The notes beneath the pieces were generated by a model. The model worked only from the letters and a program-made list of their open reading frames with translations, was not told the origin of the DNA and did not search any database. Shown here one piece after another: positions 40,991 through 51,115 of a DNA stretch of 64,000 bases. Position 1 is the first letter of the stretch, and each line of letters opens with the position of its first letter. The DNA comes from Caulobacter sp. CCUG 60055. GTDB lineage: Bacteria; Pseudomonadota; Alphaproteobacteria; Caulobacterales; Caulobacteraceae. The stretch lies in the NCBI RefSeq assembly GCF_022750545.1, contig NZ_PUIC01000003.1, forward strand, positions 186,001-250,000, written 5' to 3'. The position numbers and the translations under genes are program-made.

Positions 40991-41980
40991 ATGACCGCTC
41001 TTTACGACGTCGCCGCCCTCGGCAACGCCATCGTCGACGTGATCGCGCCCGCCGCCGACCAGTTCCTGGTCGACGAGCACCTCGCCAAGGGCTCGATGAT
41101 GCTGATCGACGAAGCCCGGGCGGTGGAGCTGTACGGCCGCATGGCGCCGGGCATCGAGGCCTCGGGCGGCTCGGCCGGCAACACCGTCGCCGGCGTCGCC
41201 AGCTTCGGCGGCCGCGCCGCCTATGTCGGCAAGGTCGGCCAGGACCAGCTCGGCGACGTGTTCGACCACGACATCACCGCCATCGGCGTGCATTTCAGCG
41301 GCGGCCGCCTGGTCGGCGGGCCCGGCACCGGCCGCTCGCTGATCAACGTCACCCCCGACGGCCAGCGCACCATGTGCACCTATCTGGGCGCGGCCAACCA
41401 GCTGATCCCGGCCGACGTCGACGCCAAGGTCATCGAGGCCGCCAGCATCGTCTATCTCGAAGGCTACCTCTTCGACCCCGAGGACGCGCGCCGGGCCTTC
41501 GCCAAGGCCGCGGGCCTGGCCCACGGCGCCGGCCGCCGCATCGCGCTCACCCTGTCGGACGCCTTTGTGGTCGAGCGCCATCGCGAAAGCCTGCTGGAGT
41601 TCATCGACACCCAGGTCGACATCGTGTTCGCCAACGCCGCCGAGATCGGCTCGCTGTTCCAGACCGACGACTTCGACGCCGCCGTGCAGGCCATCCGCGG
41701 GCGGGCCAAGATCGCCGCCATCACCCGCAGCGAGCACGGCTCGGTCATCGTCGCCGGCGAGACGCTGCACGAGGTTCAGGCGGCCCGCGTCGAAAAAGTC
41801 GTGGACACCACGGGCGCGGGCGACCAATACGCGGCCGGGTTCCTGTTCGGCCTCGCCCAGGGCCGGCCGCTCGACGTCTGCGGGCGGCTGGGTTCGCTGG
41901 CGGCGGCCGAGGTGATCTCGCACTATGGCCCCCGGCCCCAGGTCTCCCTGCGCGACCTGGCGGCGGCGAGCGGACTTTAA
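40991..41980 (+). CDS. PfkB-family adenosine kinase-like protein
   Basis: A 329-residue ribokinase-fold kinase. The N-terminal motif is YDVAALGNAIVDV; the substrate region is GGSAGNTVAGVASFGGRAAYVGKVGQDQLGDVF; and the catalytic anion hole is VVDTTGAGDQYAAGFLFGLAQG with the catalytic Asp. The pattern (SGGSAGNTV) is that of alphaproteobacterial adenosine/nucleoside kinases rather than fructokinases, but sugar kinase activity cannot be excluded. A promoter precedes it and a palindromic terminator follows it. Confidence 0.87.
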   Translation: MTALYDVAALGNAIVDVIAPAADQFLVDEHLAKGSMMLIDEARAVELYGRMAPGIEASGGSAGNTVAGVASFGGRAAYVGKVGQDQLGDVFDHDITAIGVHFSGGRLVGGPGTGRSLINVTPDGQRTMCTYLGAANQLIPADVDAKVIEAASIVYLEGYLFDPEDARRAFAKAAGLAHGAGRRIALTLSDAFVVERHRESLLEFIDTQVDIVFANAAEIGSLFQTDDFDAAVQAIRGRAKIAAITRSEHGSVIVAGETLHEVQAARVEKVVDTTGAGDQYAAGFLFGLAQGRPLDVCGRLGSLAAAEVISHYGPRPQVSLRDLAAASGL

Positions 41981-41985
41981 AGGGA

Positions 41986-42015
41986 CGCCTTCCGGCCGGA
42001 AGGCGTTCCGGTTTT
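41986..42015 (+). terminator. Intrinsic terminator after the adenosine kinase-like gene
   Basis: CGCCTTCCGGCCGGAAGGCG (41986-42005) is a perfect 20-bp palindrome 5 bp after the stop, followed by TTCCGGTTTT. It separates this gene from the his cluster. Confidence 0.65.
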
Positions 42016-42077
42016 GACTTAAGCGCGTTTCCGGCGGCGGCCCCTGGCTCCGCCAGGAACGCTTGGAGGAGCGCCTG

Positions 42078-42671
42078 ATGGCGAACCGCACGGCGGAAGT
42101 GGTCCGCGAGACGAAGGAGACGCAGATCCGCGTCCGCATCGATCTCGACGGCGTCGGACAGTCGACGATCTCGACCGGGATCGGCTTCTTCGACCACATG
42201 CTCGAGAGCTTCGCCCGGCACGGCGGTTTCGATCTTGAGGTCGAGACCAAGGGCGACCTGCATATCGACATGCACCACACCGTCGAGGACACCGGCATCG
42301 TCATCGGCCAGGCGATCAACAAGGCGCTGGACGGCTTCAAGGGCGTGCGCCGGTTCGGCCACGCCTATATCCCGATGGACGAGACCCTGACCCGCTGCGC
42401 TCTGGACCTGTCCAACCGGCCCTATCTGATCTGGAAGGTCGAGTTCAAGCGCCCCAAGGTCGGCGAGATGGACACCGAGCTGTTCAAGGAGTTCCACCAC
42501 GCCTTCGCCATGAACGCCGGCGCCTGCGTGCACCTGGAGACCCTCTACGGCGACAACACCCACCACGTCGCCGAAAGCGGGTTCAAGGCCCTGGCCCGGG
42601 CCCTGCGCGCGGCGGTGGAGATCGACCCCAAGACCCAGGGCCGCGCCCCGTCCACCAAGGGCGTGCTCTGA
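42078..42671 (+). CDS. hisB: Imidazoleglycerol-phosphate dehydratase
   Basis: Sixth enzyme of histidine synthesis, dehydrating IGP to imidazole-acetol phosphate. The 197-residue protein has the metal-binding histidine motifs [36 protein letters not shown] and [19 protein letters not shown], all intact. It is the monofunctional form without the HolPase domain. ATG 42078 follows a strong GGAGGA; the ORF start five codons earlier was rejected. It leads a rightward hisBHAFE cluster. Confidence 0.97.
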   Translation: MANRTAEVVRETKETQIRVRIDLDGVGQSTISTGIGFFDHMLESFARHGGFDLEVETKGDLHIDMHHTVEDTGIVIGQAINKALDGFKGVRRFGHAYIPMDETLTRCALDLSNRPYLIWKVEFKRPKVGEMDTELFKEFHHAFAMNAGACVHLETLYGDNTHHVAESGFKALARALRAAVEIDPKTQGRAPSTKGVL

Positions 42672-42680
42672 GCTGACCCC

Positions 42681-43316
42681 ATGCAGAGCGTCGTCCTCAT
42701 CGACTATGGGTCGGGCAACCTGCGCTCGGCCGAAAAGGCGCTGATCGCCGCCGCCGGCGACGGCGCGCGCGTGGTGGCGACCGACGATCCCGACACCATC
42801 CGCCGGGCCGACCGCGTGGTGCTGCCAGGGGTCGGCGCCTTCGCCGCCTGCATGGCGGCCCTGGCCGAGCGGCCGGGGGTGATCGAGGCCATGACCGAGG
42901 CCGTGCGCGGCCGCGGCGCGCCGTTCCTGGGCATCTGCGTCGGCATGCAGCTTCTGGCCACGCGCGGGCTGGAGTTCGGCGAGGCCCGCGGCCTCGACTG
43001 GATCGGCGGCGACGTCCGCGCCCTGGCCCCGTCCGAGCCGCGCTTCAAGGTGCCGCACATGGGCTGGAACGCCCTGGTCGACGTCGCCGGCCACCCGCTG
43101 TTCGCCGGCCTCGGCGACGGGGCGCACATGTATTTCACCCACTCCTTCGCCATGGACGTCGCCGATCCGGCCGACGTCGCGGCCAGGACCGACCACGGCG
43201 GCGTCTTCACAGCCGCCGTCGCCAAGAACAATATCGCCGGGGTGCAGTTCCACCCCGAAAAGTCGCAAGGTCCCGGCCTGCGGCTGCTGGCCAATTTCCT
43301 GGAGTGGCGGCCATGA
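42681..43316 (+). CDS. hisH: Imidazole glycerol phosphate synthase, glutaminase subunit
   Basis: Supplies ammonia from glutamine to HisF. The 211-residue class-I amidotransferase has the nucleophile in [15 protein letters not shown] and the His-Glu pair in [17 protein letters not shown]. It starts [18 protein letters not shown]. Its stop overlaps the hisA start (ATGA at 43313-43316), and hisB is 9 bp upstream, so it is co-translated with the cluster. Confidence 0.97.
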   Translation: MQSVVLIDYGSGNLRSAEKALIAAAGDGARVVATDDPDTIRRADRVVLPGVGAFAACMAALAERPGVIEAMTEAVRGRGAPFLGICVGMQLLATRGLEFGEARGLDWIGGDVRALAPSEPRFKVPHMGWNALVDVAGHPLFAGLGDGAHMYFTHSFAMDVADPADVAARTDHGGVFTAAVAKNNIAGVQFHPEKSQGPGLRLLANFLEWRP

Positions 43317-44050
43317 TCCTTTATCCCGCCATCGACCTGAAGGACGGCCAGTGCGTGCGCCTGCTGCACGGCGACATGGACAAGGCGACGGTGTTCAACG
43401 CCTCGCCCGCCGACCAGGCCGCGCGCTTCGCCAGGGACGGCTTCGACTGGCTGCACGTGGTCGACCTCAACGGGGCCATCGAGGGCCGCGCGGTCAACGC
43501 CGAGGCGGTGGCCGACATCCTGGGCGCCGTGTCGATCCCGGTCCAGCTCGGCGGCGGCGTCCGCACCCTGGAAGGGGTCGAGCGCTGGATCGAGGCCGGC
43601 GTCAGCCGGGTGATCCTGGGCACCGTCGCCGTGCGCGAGCCCGAGATGGTCAAGAAGGCCGCCCGCCTGTGGCCCGAGCAGATCGCCGTCGCCGTCGACG
43701 TGCGCGACGGCAAGGTGGCCGTGGACGGCTGGGTCGGCGCTTCCGACCTCGACCCCATCACCCTGTCCAAGCGCTTCGAGGACGCCGGCGTCGCCGCCCT
43801 GATCGTCACCGACATCAGCCGCGACGGGGCCATGACCGGCGTCAATGTCGAGGGCGTCGGCGCCGTGGCCGACGCGGTGTCGATCCCGGTGATCGCCTCC
43901 GGCGGCGTCGCCTCGGTCAAGGACATCGAGCAGCTGATCGCCCGCAAGGGCGTCCCCATCGCCGGCGCAGTGCTGGGCCGCTCGCTCTACAACGGCGCCA
44001 TCCGCCCGGCCGAGGTCATCGCCGCCGCCCAGAAGAAGCGGACCGCCTGA
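43313..44050 (+). CDS. hisA: ProFAR isomerase
   Basis: Isomerises ProFAR to PRFAR in histidine synthesis. The 245-residue half-barrel repeat protein starts [17 protein letters not shown], with the catalytic Asp in the first strand and a second Asp in [21 protein letters not shown] and IASGGVAS are the phosphate-binding loops. The start overlaps the hisH stop by 4 nt; hisF begins 2 bp after its stop. Confidence 0.97.
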   Translation: MILYPAIDLKDGQCVRLLHGDMDKATVFNASPADQAARFARDGFDWLHVVDLNGAIEGRAVNAEAVADILGAVSIPVQLGGGVRTLEGVERWIEAGVSRVILGTVAVREPEMVKKAARLWPEQIAVAVDVRDGKVAVDGWVGASDLDPITLSKRFEDAGVAALIVTDISRDGAMTGVNVEGVGAVADAVSIPVIASGGVASVKDIEQLIARKGVPIAGAVLGRSLYNGAIRPAEVIAAAQKKRTA

Positions 44051-44052
44051 CC

Positions 44053-44817
44053 ATGCTCAAGGTCCGCGTCATCCCCTGCCTGGACGTCAAGGACGGCCGG
44101 GTGGTCAAGGGGGTCAACTTCGTGGCCCTGCGCGACGCCGGCGATCCGGTCGAACAGGCCCGGGCCTATGACGCGGCCGGGGCCGACGAGCTGATGTTCC
44201 TCGACATCACCGCCAGCCACGAGGGGCGCGGGGCCATTCTCGACGTCATCGCCCGCACCGCCGACGTCTGTTTCATGCCGCTCTCGGTCGGCGGCGGCGT
44301 CCGCGCGGTCGAGGACGCCCGCCGCCTGCTGCGCGCCGGGGCCGACAAGATCTCGATCAACACCGCCGCCGTCGAGGACCCCGGCCTGGTCGCCCGCTGC
44401 GCCGACGCCTTCGGGGCCCAATGCGTGGTGGTCGCCGTCGACGCCAAGGCGCGCGAGGACGGCTCGGGCTGGAACGTCTTCACCTATGGCGGCCGCAAGG
44501 ACGCCGGCCTCGACGTCGTCGACTGGGCGGCTGAGGCCGTGGCGCACGGCGCCGGCGAGATCCTGCTGACCTCGATGGACCGCGACGGGGCCAAGTCGGG
44601 CTACGACACCGCGCTGCTGCGGGCCGTGACCTCGGCCGTCGGCGTGCCGGTGATCGCCTCCGGCGGGGCCGGCTCGGCCGCCGACCTGGTGGCCGGCGTG
44701 CGCGACGGCGGGGCCGACGCGGTGCTGGCCGCCTCCATCTTCCACTTCGGCGAGGTCGGCGTCGGCGAGGCCAAGCGGGCCATGGCCGAGGCCGGCCTGC
44801 CGGTGCGCCTGACCTGA
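44053..44817 (+). CDS. hisF: Imidazole glycerol phosphate synthase, cyclase subunit
   Basis: Condenses PRFAR with ammonia from HisH to give IGP and AICAR; the AICAR enters the purH step encoded elsewhere in this window. The 254-residue barrel starts [20 protein letters not shown], with both catalytic Asp residues present (CLDVKDG and [13 protein letters not shown]). Phosphate loops [12 protein letters not shown] and IASGGAGS are intact. The ATG is 2 bp after the hisA stop. Confidence 0.97.
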   Translation: MLKVRVIPCLDVKDGRVVKGVNFVALRDAGDPVEQARAYDAAGADELMFLDITASHEGRGAILDVIARTADVCFMPLSVGGGVRAVEDARRLLRAGADKISINTAAVEDPGLVARCADAFGAQCVVVAVDAKAREDGSGWNVFTYGGRKDAGLDVVDWAAEAVAHGAGEILLTSMDRDGAKSGYDTALLRAVTSAVGVPVIASGGAGSAADLVAGVRDGGADAVLAASIFHFGEVGVGEAKRAMAEAGLPVRLT

Positions 44818-44856
44818 TCTGACCCGCCCCTTCCCCTCCGGACCGGAGACGCCCGC

Positions 44857-45180
44857 ATGAGCCGCTTCGCCGAGACCCTGGATCGCCTGGCCGCGACCAT
44901 CGAGGCCCGGCGCGGCGCGGATCCGGCCTCGTCCTGGTCGGCCAGGCTGATCGCCGACCCTCGCCTCGCGGCCAAGAAGCTGGGCGAGGAAGCCATCGAG
45001 ACGGTGCAGGCCGCCGCCCTCGGCGACAAGACCGCCATCGCCGCCGAAAGCGCCGACCTGATCTACCACTGGCTGGCCCTGCTGGCCGCGACGGGCGTCG
45101 GCCTGGACGACGTCGCCGCCGTGCTCGAAGCCCGCGAGGGCCGCTCGGGCGTGGAGGAGAAGGCGGGGCGCAAGGGCTGA
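44857..45180 (+). CDS. hisE: Phosphoribosyl-ATP diphosphatase
   Basis: Hydrolyses PR-ATP to PR-AMP, the second step of histidine synthesis. The 107-residue all-helical protein shows SWSARLIADPRLAAKKLGEEAIETVQAA and ESADLIYHWLALL, the metal-binding acidic motifs of the MazG-like HisE family. It is the stand-alone form, not fused to hisI. It begins 39 bp after hisF, with GGAG upstream. Confidence 0.95.
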   Translation: MSRFAETLDRLAATIEARRGADPASSWSARLIADPRLAAKKLGEEAIETVQAAALGDKTAIAAESADLIYHWLALLAATGVGLDDVAAVLEAREGRSGVEEKAGRKG

Positions 45181-45297
45181 CGCCCTAACCTCGCCGCCAA
45201 GCTCGCCCAGGTTCGACTTGAGCCGGCCAGGAACCACCGCTTAGTCTCGACGGCGGCGGACCGATATCGGCCGGCCTCGAAGCGAAAGGGACGCGCC

Positions 45298-45771
45298 ATG
45301 GCCAAAAACACCATCTGTCTCTGGTTCGACAAAGAGGCCGAAGCGGCCGCCCGCTTCTACGCCGAGGTCTTTCCGGACAGCGCCGTGACCGCCGTCCGCC
45401 GCGCGCCGAGCGACTATCCGGCCGGCAAGGCCGGCGACGTGCTGACGGTCGAGTTCACCGTGGCGGGCGTTGCCTGCCTCGGCCTCAACGGCGGCTCGAC
45501 CTTCAAGCCCAGCGAGGCCTTCTCGTTCCAGATCGCCACCGACGACCAGGAAGAGACCGACCGCTACTGGAACGCCATTGTCGGCCACGGCGGCCAGGAG
45601 AACGCCTGCGGCTGGTGCAGGGACCGGTGGGGAATTTCCTGGCAGATCACCCCGCGCGCGCTGACCGGCGCGCTGGCGGCCGGCGGCGAGGAGGCCAGGC
45701 GCGCCTTCGAAGCCATGATGACGATGAAGAAGATCGACGTCGCCGCCATCGAGGCGGCGCGGCGGGGCTGA
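45298..45771 (+). CDS. VOC family protein, PhnB-like
   Basis: A 157-residue single vicinal-oxygen-chelate domain protein. ICLWFDKEAEAAARFYAEVFPDSAV and FSFQIATDDQEETDRYWNAIVGHGGQENACGWCRDRWGISWQ match the PhnB/3-demethylubiquinone-methyltransferase-like group, which is usually without proven catalytic role. It follows the his cluster by 117 bp and faces the smr gene. Confidence 0.87.
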   Translation: MAKNTICLWFDKEAEAAARFYAEVFPDSAVTAVRRAPSDYPAGKAGDVLTVEFTVAGVACLGLNGGSTFKPSEAFSFQIATDDQEETDRYWNAIVGHGGQENACGWCRDRWGISWQITPRALTGALAAGGEEARRAFEAMMTMKKIDVAAIEAARRG

Positions 45772-45803
45772 CGCCCCTTCGCCCGCCCGGGGTCGCCGTC
45801 AGT

Positions 45804-46322
45804 TCAGACCTCTGCCTTCCGCTTCAGCGCCACATAGAGCGCGCCCTCGCCGCCGTGGCGGCGGTGGGCTTCGGACACCCCGGCGACGACGCCGCGCAGG
45901 GCGGGGGCGGCCAGCCATTCGGGGGCGTAGCGGCGCAGGACGCCTTCGCCGCGCGAACCCTTGCCGGTGATGACCAGCACCGAGCGAGCGCCCTGGTCCT
46001 GGGCGCGGCGCAGGAAGGTCTCAAGCGTGTTGCGGGCGCGGTCCTGGTCCAGGCCGTGCAGGTCGATCCGCGCCGAGATCAGCTCGCGTTCGCGCACGAT
46101 GCGTCGCTTGCGGCCGGGCTCGATGCCCTCGGGCGGGATATAGGGTTTGGGTCCGGCCGGCCTGGCCGATCCCGACGGGGCCGGCGCCAGGGCCACCGGC
46201 GCGGCCGCCGCGTCTTCGGGCTCGGCCGGCGAGGCCGGCCGGCGCCGGCCGGGGGCCGGGCGCACCGTGGTCAGCACCGTCGCCCAGAGCTTGAGCTCCT
46301 CCGGGCGCAGCGGCCGTTTCAC
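45804..46322 (-). CDS. Smr (MutS2 C-terminal) domain protein
   Basis: A 172-residue protein with a disordered Ala/Pro-rich middle and a C-terminal Smr domain: ISARIDLHGLDQDRARNTLETFL (DLHGL motif), VITGKGSRGEGVLRRYAPEWL and HRRHGGEGALYVAL. Smr domains nick DNA or cleave RNA on collided ribosomes. GTG 46322 overlaps the mltA stop as GTGA and gives the usual start (VKRPLRPEELKLW); the longer frame was rejected. Confidence 0.87.
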   Translation of the reverse strand: MKRPLRPEELKLWATVLTTVRPAPGRRRPASPAEPEDAAAAPVALAPAPSGSARPAGPKPYIPPEGIEPGRKRRIVRERELISARIDLHGLDQDRARNTLETFLRRAQDQGARSVLVITGKGSRGEGVLRRYAPEWLAAPALRGVVAGVSEAHRRHGGEGALYVALKRKAEV

Positions 46323-47506
46323 GACCCGCGGCCCGGGACCGGCGCCGGGCTCGTGGCCACCGCGTCGACGGGGACCAGCCGGTAGAGGTGCAGGATATGG
46401 CGCACGCGGCCGGCCTCGCCGCCGGCCGCGTCGCCGCGACCGGTGTAGAGGTCGGCGCGCACCTCGCCCTTGATCGCGCCGCCGACGTCGAGGGCCACCG
46501 CCAGCCGGCGATAGACCGGGAAGGCGCCGGCCAGGGCCGGGGCGCTGGCGTCGATCCAATAGAGGCCGCCGAAGGGGTGCCTCGTCGGATCGACGGCGAT
46601 GGACCGGCCGGGCGTCAGGGCCACGCCCGCCGCCCCGTTCGGCTCCTTGCCGTCGTCGGGGGCGACATGGAAGAACACGTAGCGGGGATTGCGCCGCATC
46701 ACCGCGTCGGCCTCGGGGCCGCGATGGTCGGCCAGCCAGTTGCGGATGTTGTCGGCCGAGGTGTTGTCGTCGCGCAGCAGGCCCTGGTCGCGCATGTAGG
46801 TGGCTATGCCGACGAACGGCCGGCCGTTGTTGGCCGAGAACAGCGCCTTGAACCGCCGGCCGTCGGGCAGCACCAGGACGCCCGAGCCCTGGATCTGCAG
46901 GAAGAAAAGGTCCTCGGGCCGCATCCAGGCCAACGGCTCGCGGGCCGGGACGGCCTCGATGGCCGCGCGGTCGGGATAGGGCTCGAAGCCGTCGCGGGTC
47001 TGCCGGCCGATGACGCCGGGGTCGTCGGGATTGGCGGCGAGGTCGGCGGGACGGCCGCGCACGGCGGCGGTGAACGGGCCCTGGCGCGAGAACCGCGCCT
47101 CGTAGACCGGCGCGAAATAGCCGGTGAGCAGGCCGCCCTTGTCGCCCGGAGGGGGAACCACGGCCTCGGGCCGGAAATGGGCTTCGAGATAGGCGCGCGC
47201 GGCGGCCTCGTCGACGGGGCCCAGGGCCCGGGCGCGCCGGCAGGCGTCGGCCAGGGCCGCCGGCTTGGCGACGCCGCAGCCGTCCTGGAACGCTCGCAGG
47301 GCGGCGGCGTGGTCGTCCTGGGCCCAGCCGGGCAGGTCGGAGAAACGCAGCTGCGCCGTGGCGGGCGGCGGCGGGGTGGCGACCCCGCCCTGCGAAGGCT
47401 CAACCGGCGGCCTGGGCGGAACCGGCGGCGCCGGCTTGGGCGCCGTGGCGCAGGCGTAAAGCAGCAGCGAGGACGCGACGACGCCCGCGAAACCTCCAAA
47501 CCGCAT
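46319..47506 (-). CDS. mltA: Membrane-bound lytic murein transglycosylase A
   Basis: Cleaves peptidoglycan to 1,6-anhydro-muropeptides in the periplasm. The 395-residue protein starts with a lipoprotein signal ending LLYACA, with Cys19 as the probable lipid-modified residue. The MltA domain follows (LTGYFAPVYEARFSRQGPFTAAV), then the 3D-type segment (GAAGVALTPGRSIAVDPTRHPFGGLYWIDA and ALDVGGAIKGEVRADLYTGRGDAA) with the conserved Asp residues. Upstream is the Tim44-like gene, 5 bp away; the downstream smr overlaps by GTGA. Confidence 0.92.
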   Translation of the reverse strand: MRFGGFAGVVASSLLLYACATAPKPAPPVPPRPPVEPSQGGVATPPPPATAQLRFSDLPGWAQDDHAAALRAFQDGCGVAKPAALADACRRARALGPVDEAAARAYLEAHFRPEAVVPPPGDKGGLLTGYFAPVYEARFSRQGPFTAAVRGRPADLAANPDDPGVIGRQTRDGFEPYPDRAAIEAVPAREPLAWMRPEDLFFLQIQGSGVLVLPDGRRFKALFSANNGRPFVGIATYMRDQGLLRDDNTSADNIRNWLADHRGPEADAVMRRNPRYVFFHVAPDDGKEPNGAAGVALTPGRSIAVDPTRHPFGGLYWIDASAPALAGAFPVYRRLAVALDVGGAIKGEVRADLYTGRGDAAGGEAGRVRHILHLYRLVPVDAVATSPAPVPGRGS

Positions 47507-47511
47507 CCGAC

Positions 47512-48126
47512 CTACGCCTCCGCCGCATCCACTCGCACCAGCAGCCAGTTGGGGTCGCGGCTGTTAAGGTTTCGTTCAAACGTCCAAAGTTCGGCGGTGC
47601 GCTTGTCGTCGACCGCCTCGCCCTCCGGTCCCTTGGTGCGGCTGCGGAACTCGGCCAGAAAGCGCACCTTGGCGCGGGCGACGTCGCCGTCGACCTCGGC
47701 GGTCTCCAGGTCGGCGCGCGGCGAGGACAGGAATTCGACCGTCTCGGTGCGGCCTTCGGTCTCGCGGCCGGAGATCGCCTGTTCGAACGGCCGCATGATC
47801 GCCGGGGCCAGCAGCCGCCCCAGGGTGGCGCGGTCGCCCTGGGCGAAGGCGCGCACGACCATCTCGTAGGCCGAGGCGGCGCCGGCGAGGAAATGGCCGG
47901 TCTCGAACGAGGGGTCGCGGGCCCGCAGCGCCGCAAGGCCGCCGAGCGAGGCCGGGTCGATCGCGGCCGGAGCGGCCGGGTCGCTGTCCACCGCCGAGCG
48001 GATCGCGGGCGGCCCGGAGGGCATGTCCTCGGGCTGGCGGCCCACGCGCCGGCCGAGGACGGCGTAGAGCTGATACAGCACGACGGCGGCGAGGACGGCG
48101 AAGATGATGAGTTCGAGCACTTGCAA
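47512..48126 (-). CDS. Tim44/TimA family putative membrane adaptor
   Basis: A 204-residue protein with one N-terminal transmembrane helix (LELIIFAVLAAVVLYQLYAVLG) and a C-terminal Tim44-like domain (FLAGAASAYEMVVRAFAQGDRATLGRLLAPAIMRPFEQAI, LWTFERNLNSRDPNWLLVRVDAAEA). Mitochondrial Tim44 tethers Hsp70 to the import channel, and bacterial TimA is a proposed relative. Placed beside secB (divergent) and mltA, as in other Caulobacterales as far as I recall. Confidence 0.85.
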   Translation of the reverse strand: MQVLELIIFAVLAAVVLYQLYAVLGRRVGRQPEDMPSGPPAIRSAVDSDPAAPAAIDPASLGGLAALRARDPSFETGHFLAGAASAYEMVVRAFAQGDRATLGRLLAPAIMRPFEQAISGRETEGRTETVEFLSSPRADLETAEVDGDVARAKVRFLAEFRSRTKGPEGEAVDDKRTAELWTFERNLNSRDPNWLLVRVDAAEA

Positions 48127-48322
48127 CGGATCGACCGGAACTTGAGCGAAAGAATGGCCTGACGACAGGCCGGAGATGTCAATATAGGCTCACCTGAGGC
48201 GCGCGTCAGGCGCCGCCGTTGCACGACGGCGGCTTGTCGTGTTAGCAGCGCCGCTTCGAACCTGAAAGCCGGGCGACCGCCGCGTCGGCGCAAAACGCCT
48301 TCGTTACTGGAAAAAACCTCTC

Positions 48323-48823
48323 ATGACCGACACGCAAGCCAGCGCCGTGCAGGAAAATGGCAACGGCGCTGACCAATCGGCGCAGCCGGGCATCCGCATC
48401 ATCGCCCAGTTCATCCGCGACCTGTCGTTCGAAAACCCGCGCGCGCCGGAGTCCCTGCGCGCCGGCGCCGAACAGCCGCAGATCGACATGGGCGTCGAGA
48501 TGAACGCCCGCGGCCGCAACGACGGCTTGTTCGAGGTCGACCTGAAGCTGACCGCCCGCGCCGAGCGCGACGGCGAGACCGTGTTCCAGGTCGAGCTGGT
48601 CTATGGCGGCCTGTTCCAGATCCAGGGCGTGCCCGAGGCCGACCTGGAGCCGGTGCTGCTGATCGAGTGCCCGCGCTTCCTGTTCCCGTTCGCCCGCCGG
48701 GTGATCGCCGACCTGACCACCGAAGGCGGCTTCCCGCCCTTCCTGCTCGACCCGATCGATTTCGCCGGCGTCTACACCGCGCGCCGCGCCCAGATGGAAG
48801 GCCCCGCCGCCGGCGAAGCCTGA
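48323..48823 (+). CDS. secB: Protein-export chaperone SecB
   Basis: Holds pre-proteins unfolded and delivers them to SecA. The 166-residue protein shows [22 protein letters not shown] and the SecB core [58 protein letters not shown]. Length and motifs are standard. Convergent with dnaQ across 70 bp; divergent from the Tim44-like gene, about 196 bp of shared promoter region. Confidence 0.96.
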   Translation: MTDTQASAVQENGNGADQSAQPGIRIIAQFIRDLSFENPRAPESLRAGAEQPQIDMGVEMNARGRNDGLFEVDLKLTARAERDGETVFQVELVYGGLFQIQGVPEADLEPVLLIECPRFLFPFARRVIADLTTEGGFPPFLLDPIDFAGVYTARRAQMEGPAAGEA

Positions 48824-48893
48824 CCCGATGTGATTTGGCCGCCGGCGCCGTCCGCCAGGATGGGGCCGGCCGGTCTTGCGGCGGCCCGGGAAT

Positions 48894-49610
48894 TCAGTCG
48901 GCGCCGACGCCGTATTTCAGCCAGACGGCTTTGTCCTTCAGCTTTCCACGCACCCATTCGGCGTGAAGCTCGCGCTCGGCCTCGGTCGATCGCGGGGCCA
49001 GGGGCCGTGGCCGTGGCCCGTGGTCGATCCGCCCGCCGACCGTGGCGGCGGCGGTCTTGAGGCGGGCCGGGGCCAGGTCGAGCCCGCGCTCCTTGCCGCC
49101 CTGCAGCTCCAGATAGACCTCGGCTAACAGCCGCACGTCGATCAGGGCCCCGTGCTTCTCGCGCTCGGCCAGCGAGATCTTGAACCGCTTACACAGCGCG
49201 TCCAGCGAGTTGTACATGCCCGGAAAACGCTTCTGGGCCAGGGCCAGGGTGTCGATCCAGCGGTCGTCCGGCGGCGCGGGCCGGTTGATCAGGCCCAGTT
49301 CGTGATTGATGAAGCCCCGGTCGAAGGGGGCGTTGTGCGCCACCAGCGGCGCGTCGCCGATGAAATCCAGGAAGGCGTCGACGATGTCGGGATCGCCGAA
49401 CTTGGGCTTGCCGACCAGCATGGCGGTCGAGATGCCGTGCACCTTCTCGGCCTCGGCCTCGACCTCGCGGCCGGGATCGACATAGCGGTGGAAGGTGCGC
49501 CCGGTCGGGATGAAGTCCTCGATCTCCAGGCAGGCGATTTCGATCAGGCGGTGGCCATGCCTGGGGTCGAGCCCGGTGGTTTCGGTGTCGAGGACGATCT
49601 CACGCGCCAT
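48894..49610 (-). CDS. dnaQ: DNA polymerase III epsilon subunit
   Basis: The 3'-5' proofreading exonuclease of the replicative polymerase. The 238-residue protein has ExoI REIVLDTETTGLDPRHGHRLIEI, ExoII HNAPFDRGFINHEL and ExoIII EKHGALIDVRLLAEVYLEL, with all metal ligands. The C-terminus would hold the polymerase-binding segment. It ends the leftward operon from the origin, 6 bp after the coaE stop. Confidence 0.96.
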   Translation of the reverse strand: MAREIVLDTETTGLDPRHGHRLIEIACLEIEDFIPTGRTFHRYVDPGREVEAEAEKVHGISTAMLVGKPKFGDPDIVDAFLDFIGDAPLVAHNAPFDRGFINHELGLINRPAPPDDRWIDTLALAQKRFPGMYNSLDALCKRFKISLAEREKHGALIDVRLLAEVYLELQGGKERGLDLAPARLKTAAATVGGRIDHGPRPRPLAPRSTEAERELHAEWVRGKLKDKAVWLKYGVGAD

Positions 49611-49616
49611 GGTCGA

Positions 49617-50255
49617 TCAATGGGGCGCTTCGCCGCCGGCTTCAAGGGCCGGTCCCGCGCGCCAGCCCGGCCGGCGCAGCGTCTCGACCACCTCGCGGAC
49701 CTGCAGCCGCGCCGCCTCCAGCCCCCGGCCGGTGTCGATGACGAAATGGGCGCGGGCGCGCTTTTCGGCGTCGCGCATCTGGCGCGCCAGGATGGCGTCG
49801 AGTTTTTCGGCGGTCATGCCCGGGCGGGCGAGCACGCGGGCCCGCTGCGTCTCGGCCGGGGCGGAGACGACGACCACGGCGTCGACGCGTTTTTCGCCGC
49901 CGGTCTCGAACAGCAGGGGAATGTCGAGGACGACGAGGTCGGCCCCGTCGCGCGCCGCGCGCTCGAAGAACTCGGCGCGGGCCGCGCCGACCAACGGGTG
50001 GACGATGGCCTCCAGCCGCTTGAGCGCCTCGGGGTTTCCGACCACCTGGGCGCTGAGCGCGGCGCGGTCGACCGCGCCGTCCTTCACCACGCCGGGGAAA
50101 GCCGCCCCCACCGGCCCAACCGCCGCGCCGCCCTCGGCGTAGAGGGCGTGGACCTCGGCGTCGGCGTCGTAGACCGGAGCGCCCTCGGCGGCGAACATCG
50201 CCGCCGTCGTCGACTTGCCCATGCCGATGGAGCCGGTGAGGCCGACGACGATCAC
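49617..50255 (-). CDS. coaE: Dephospho-CoA kinase
   Basis: Phosphorylates dephospho-CoA in the last step of CoA synthesis. The 212-residue P-loop kinase has [17 protein letters not shown], a lid-type segment [31 protein letters not shown] and the Asp of [14 protein letters not shown]. The GTG start overlaps the aroE stop (GTGA). Confidence 0.95.
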   Translation of the reverse strand: MIVVGLTGSIGMGKSTTAAMFAAEGAPVYDADAEVHALYAEGGAAVGPVGAAFPGVVKDGAVDRAALSAQVVGNPEALKRLEAIVHPLVGAARAEFFERAARDGADLVVLDIPLLFETGGEKRVDAVVVVSAPAETQRARVLARPGMTAEKLDAILARQMRDAEKRARAHFVIDTGRGLEAARLQVREVVETLRRPGWRAGPALEAGGEAPH

Positions 50256-51115
50256 GCCGCGCCTCGCAGGGCGGCGAGCGCCAGGGCGCGGGCGTCGACT
50301 TCGGCGGGCGGCGGGCGGCCGAAGAAGGCTTCGAACGAGGGCATGGCCTGGCGGATCAGCATCTCCAGCCCGTCGACCGCCGGGCGGCCCGAGGCGGCGG
50401 CCCGGCCCAGAAGATCGGTGCGCAGCGGTTTATAGACCATGTCCATGACCACGGCGGCCGGCGGCAGGGCGTCGATGGCGAGGTCGAGCGGTTGGCCGCC
50501 GGCCAGGCCCAGCGAGGTGGCGTTGATCAGCGCTCCAGCGCCGCCGAAGGCGGCGTCGCGTTCCTCCCAGCCGAAGGCCCTAACCTTAAGCCCCAGGGCG
50601 GCGGCGATGGCCTCGGCGCGGGCGCGGGTGCGGTTGACGACGCGGACTTCGGGCGCGCCGGCGGCCAGCAGGGCGGCGACCGCCCCCCGCGCCGCGCCGC
50701 CCGCGCCCAGCACCACGGCCGGCGCGGCGGCGGGCGAAAAGCCGGGGGCCTGGACCGCCAGGGCCTGCAGCAGGCCGAAGCCGTCGGTGTTGTCGGCGCG
50801 AATCCGGCCGTCGGTCTCGAAGACCAGGACGTTGGCCGCCCCGGCGGCGCGGGCCAGGTCGCTGGCCTCGTCGGCCAGGGCCAGGGCCTCTTCCTTGAAC
50901 GGCAAGGTGACGTTGAGACCGCGCACCGCCCCGCCGCGCAGGCCCTCGACGAAGGCGGCGAAACGGTCGGCCGGCGGGGCGAAGGCGACATAGACCCCGT
51001 CGATCCCGGCGCCGGCCAGCCAGGCGTTGTGCAGGATCGGGCTTAGAGAATGGCGCACCGGCGCGCCGGCCACGCCGGCCACCACCGTGGCCCCGGTGAT
51101 CGCCGGCCGGCTCAC
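50252..51115 (-). CDS. aroE: Shikimate dehydrogenase
   Basis: Reduces 3-dehydroshikimate to shikimate with NADPH. The 287-residue protein has the substrate-binding segments [18 protein letters not shown] and [16 protein letters not shown] with the catalytic Lys, [11 protein letters not shown] with the Asn-Thr-Asp triad, and the nucleotide loop [13 protein letters not shown] followed by [11 protein letters not shown]. The GTG start overlaps the maf stop (GTGA). Confidence 0.95.
   Translation of the reverse strand: MSRPAITGATVVAGVAGAPVRHSLSPILHNAWLAGAGIDGVYVAFAPPADRFAAFVEGLRGGAVRGLNVTLPFKEEALALADEASDLARAAGAANVLVFETDGRIRADNTDGFGLLQALAVQAPGFSPAAAPAVVLGAGGAARGAVAALLAAGAPEVRVVNRTRARAEAIAAALGLKVRAFGWEERDAAFGGAGALINATSLGLAGGQPLDLAIDALPPAAVVMDMVYKPLRTDLLGRAAASGRPAVDGLEMLIRQAMPSFEAFFGRPPPAEVDARALALAALRGAA

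Noticed and set aside
48824-48893. Inverted GGCCGCC/GGCGGCC segments between secB and dnaQ as a terminator
   Set aside because: The arms are separated by over 30 bases and no T-tract follows on either strand.
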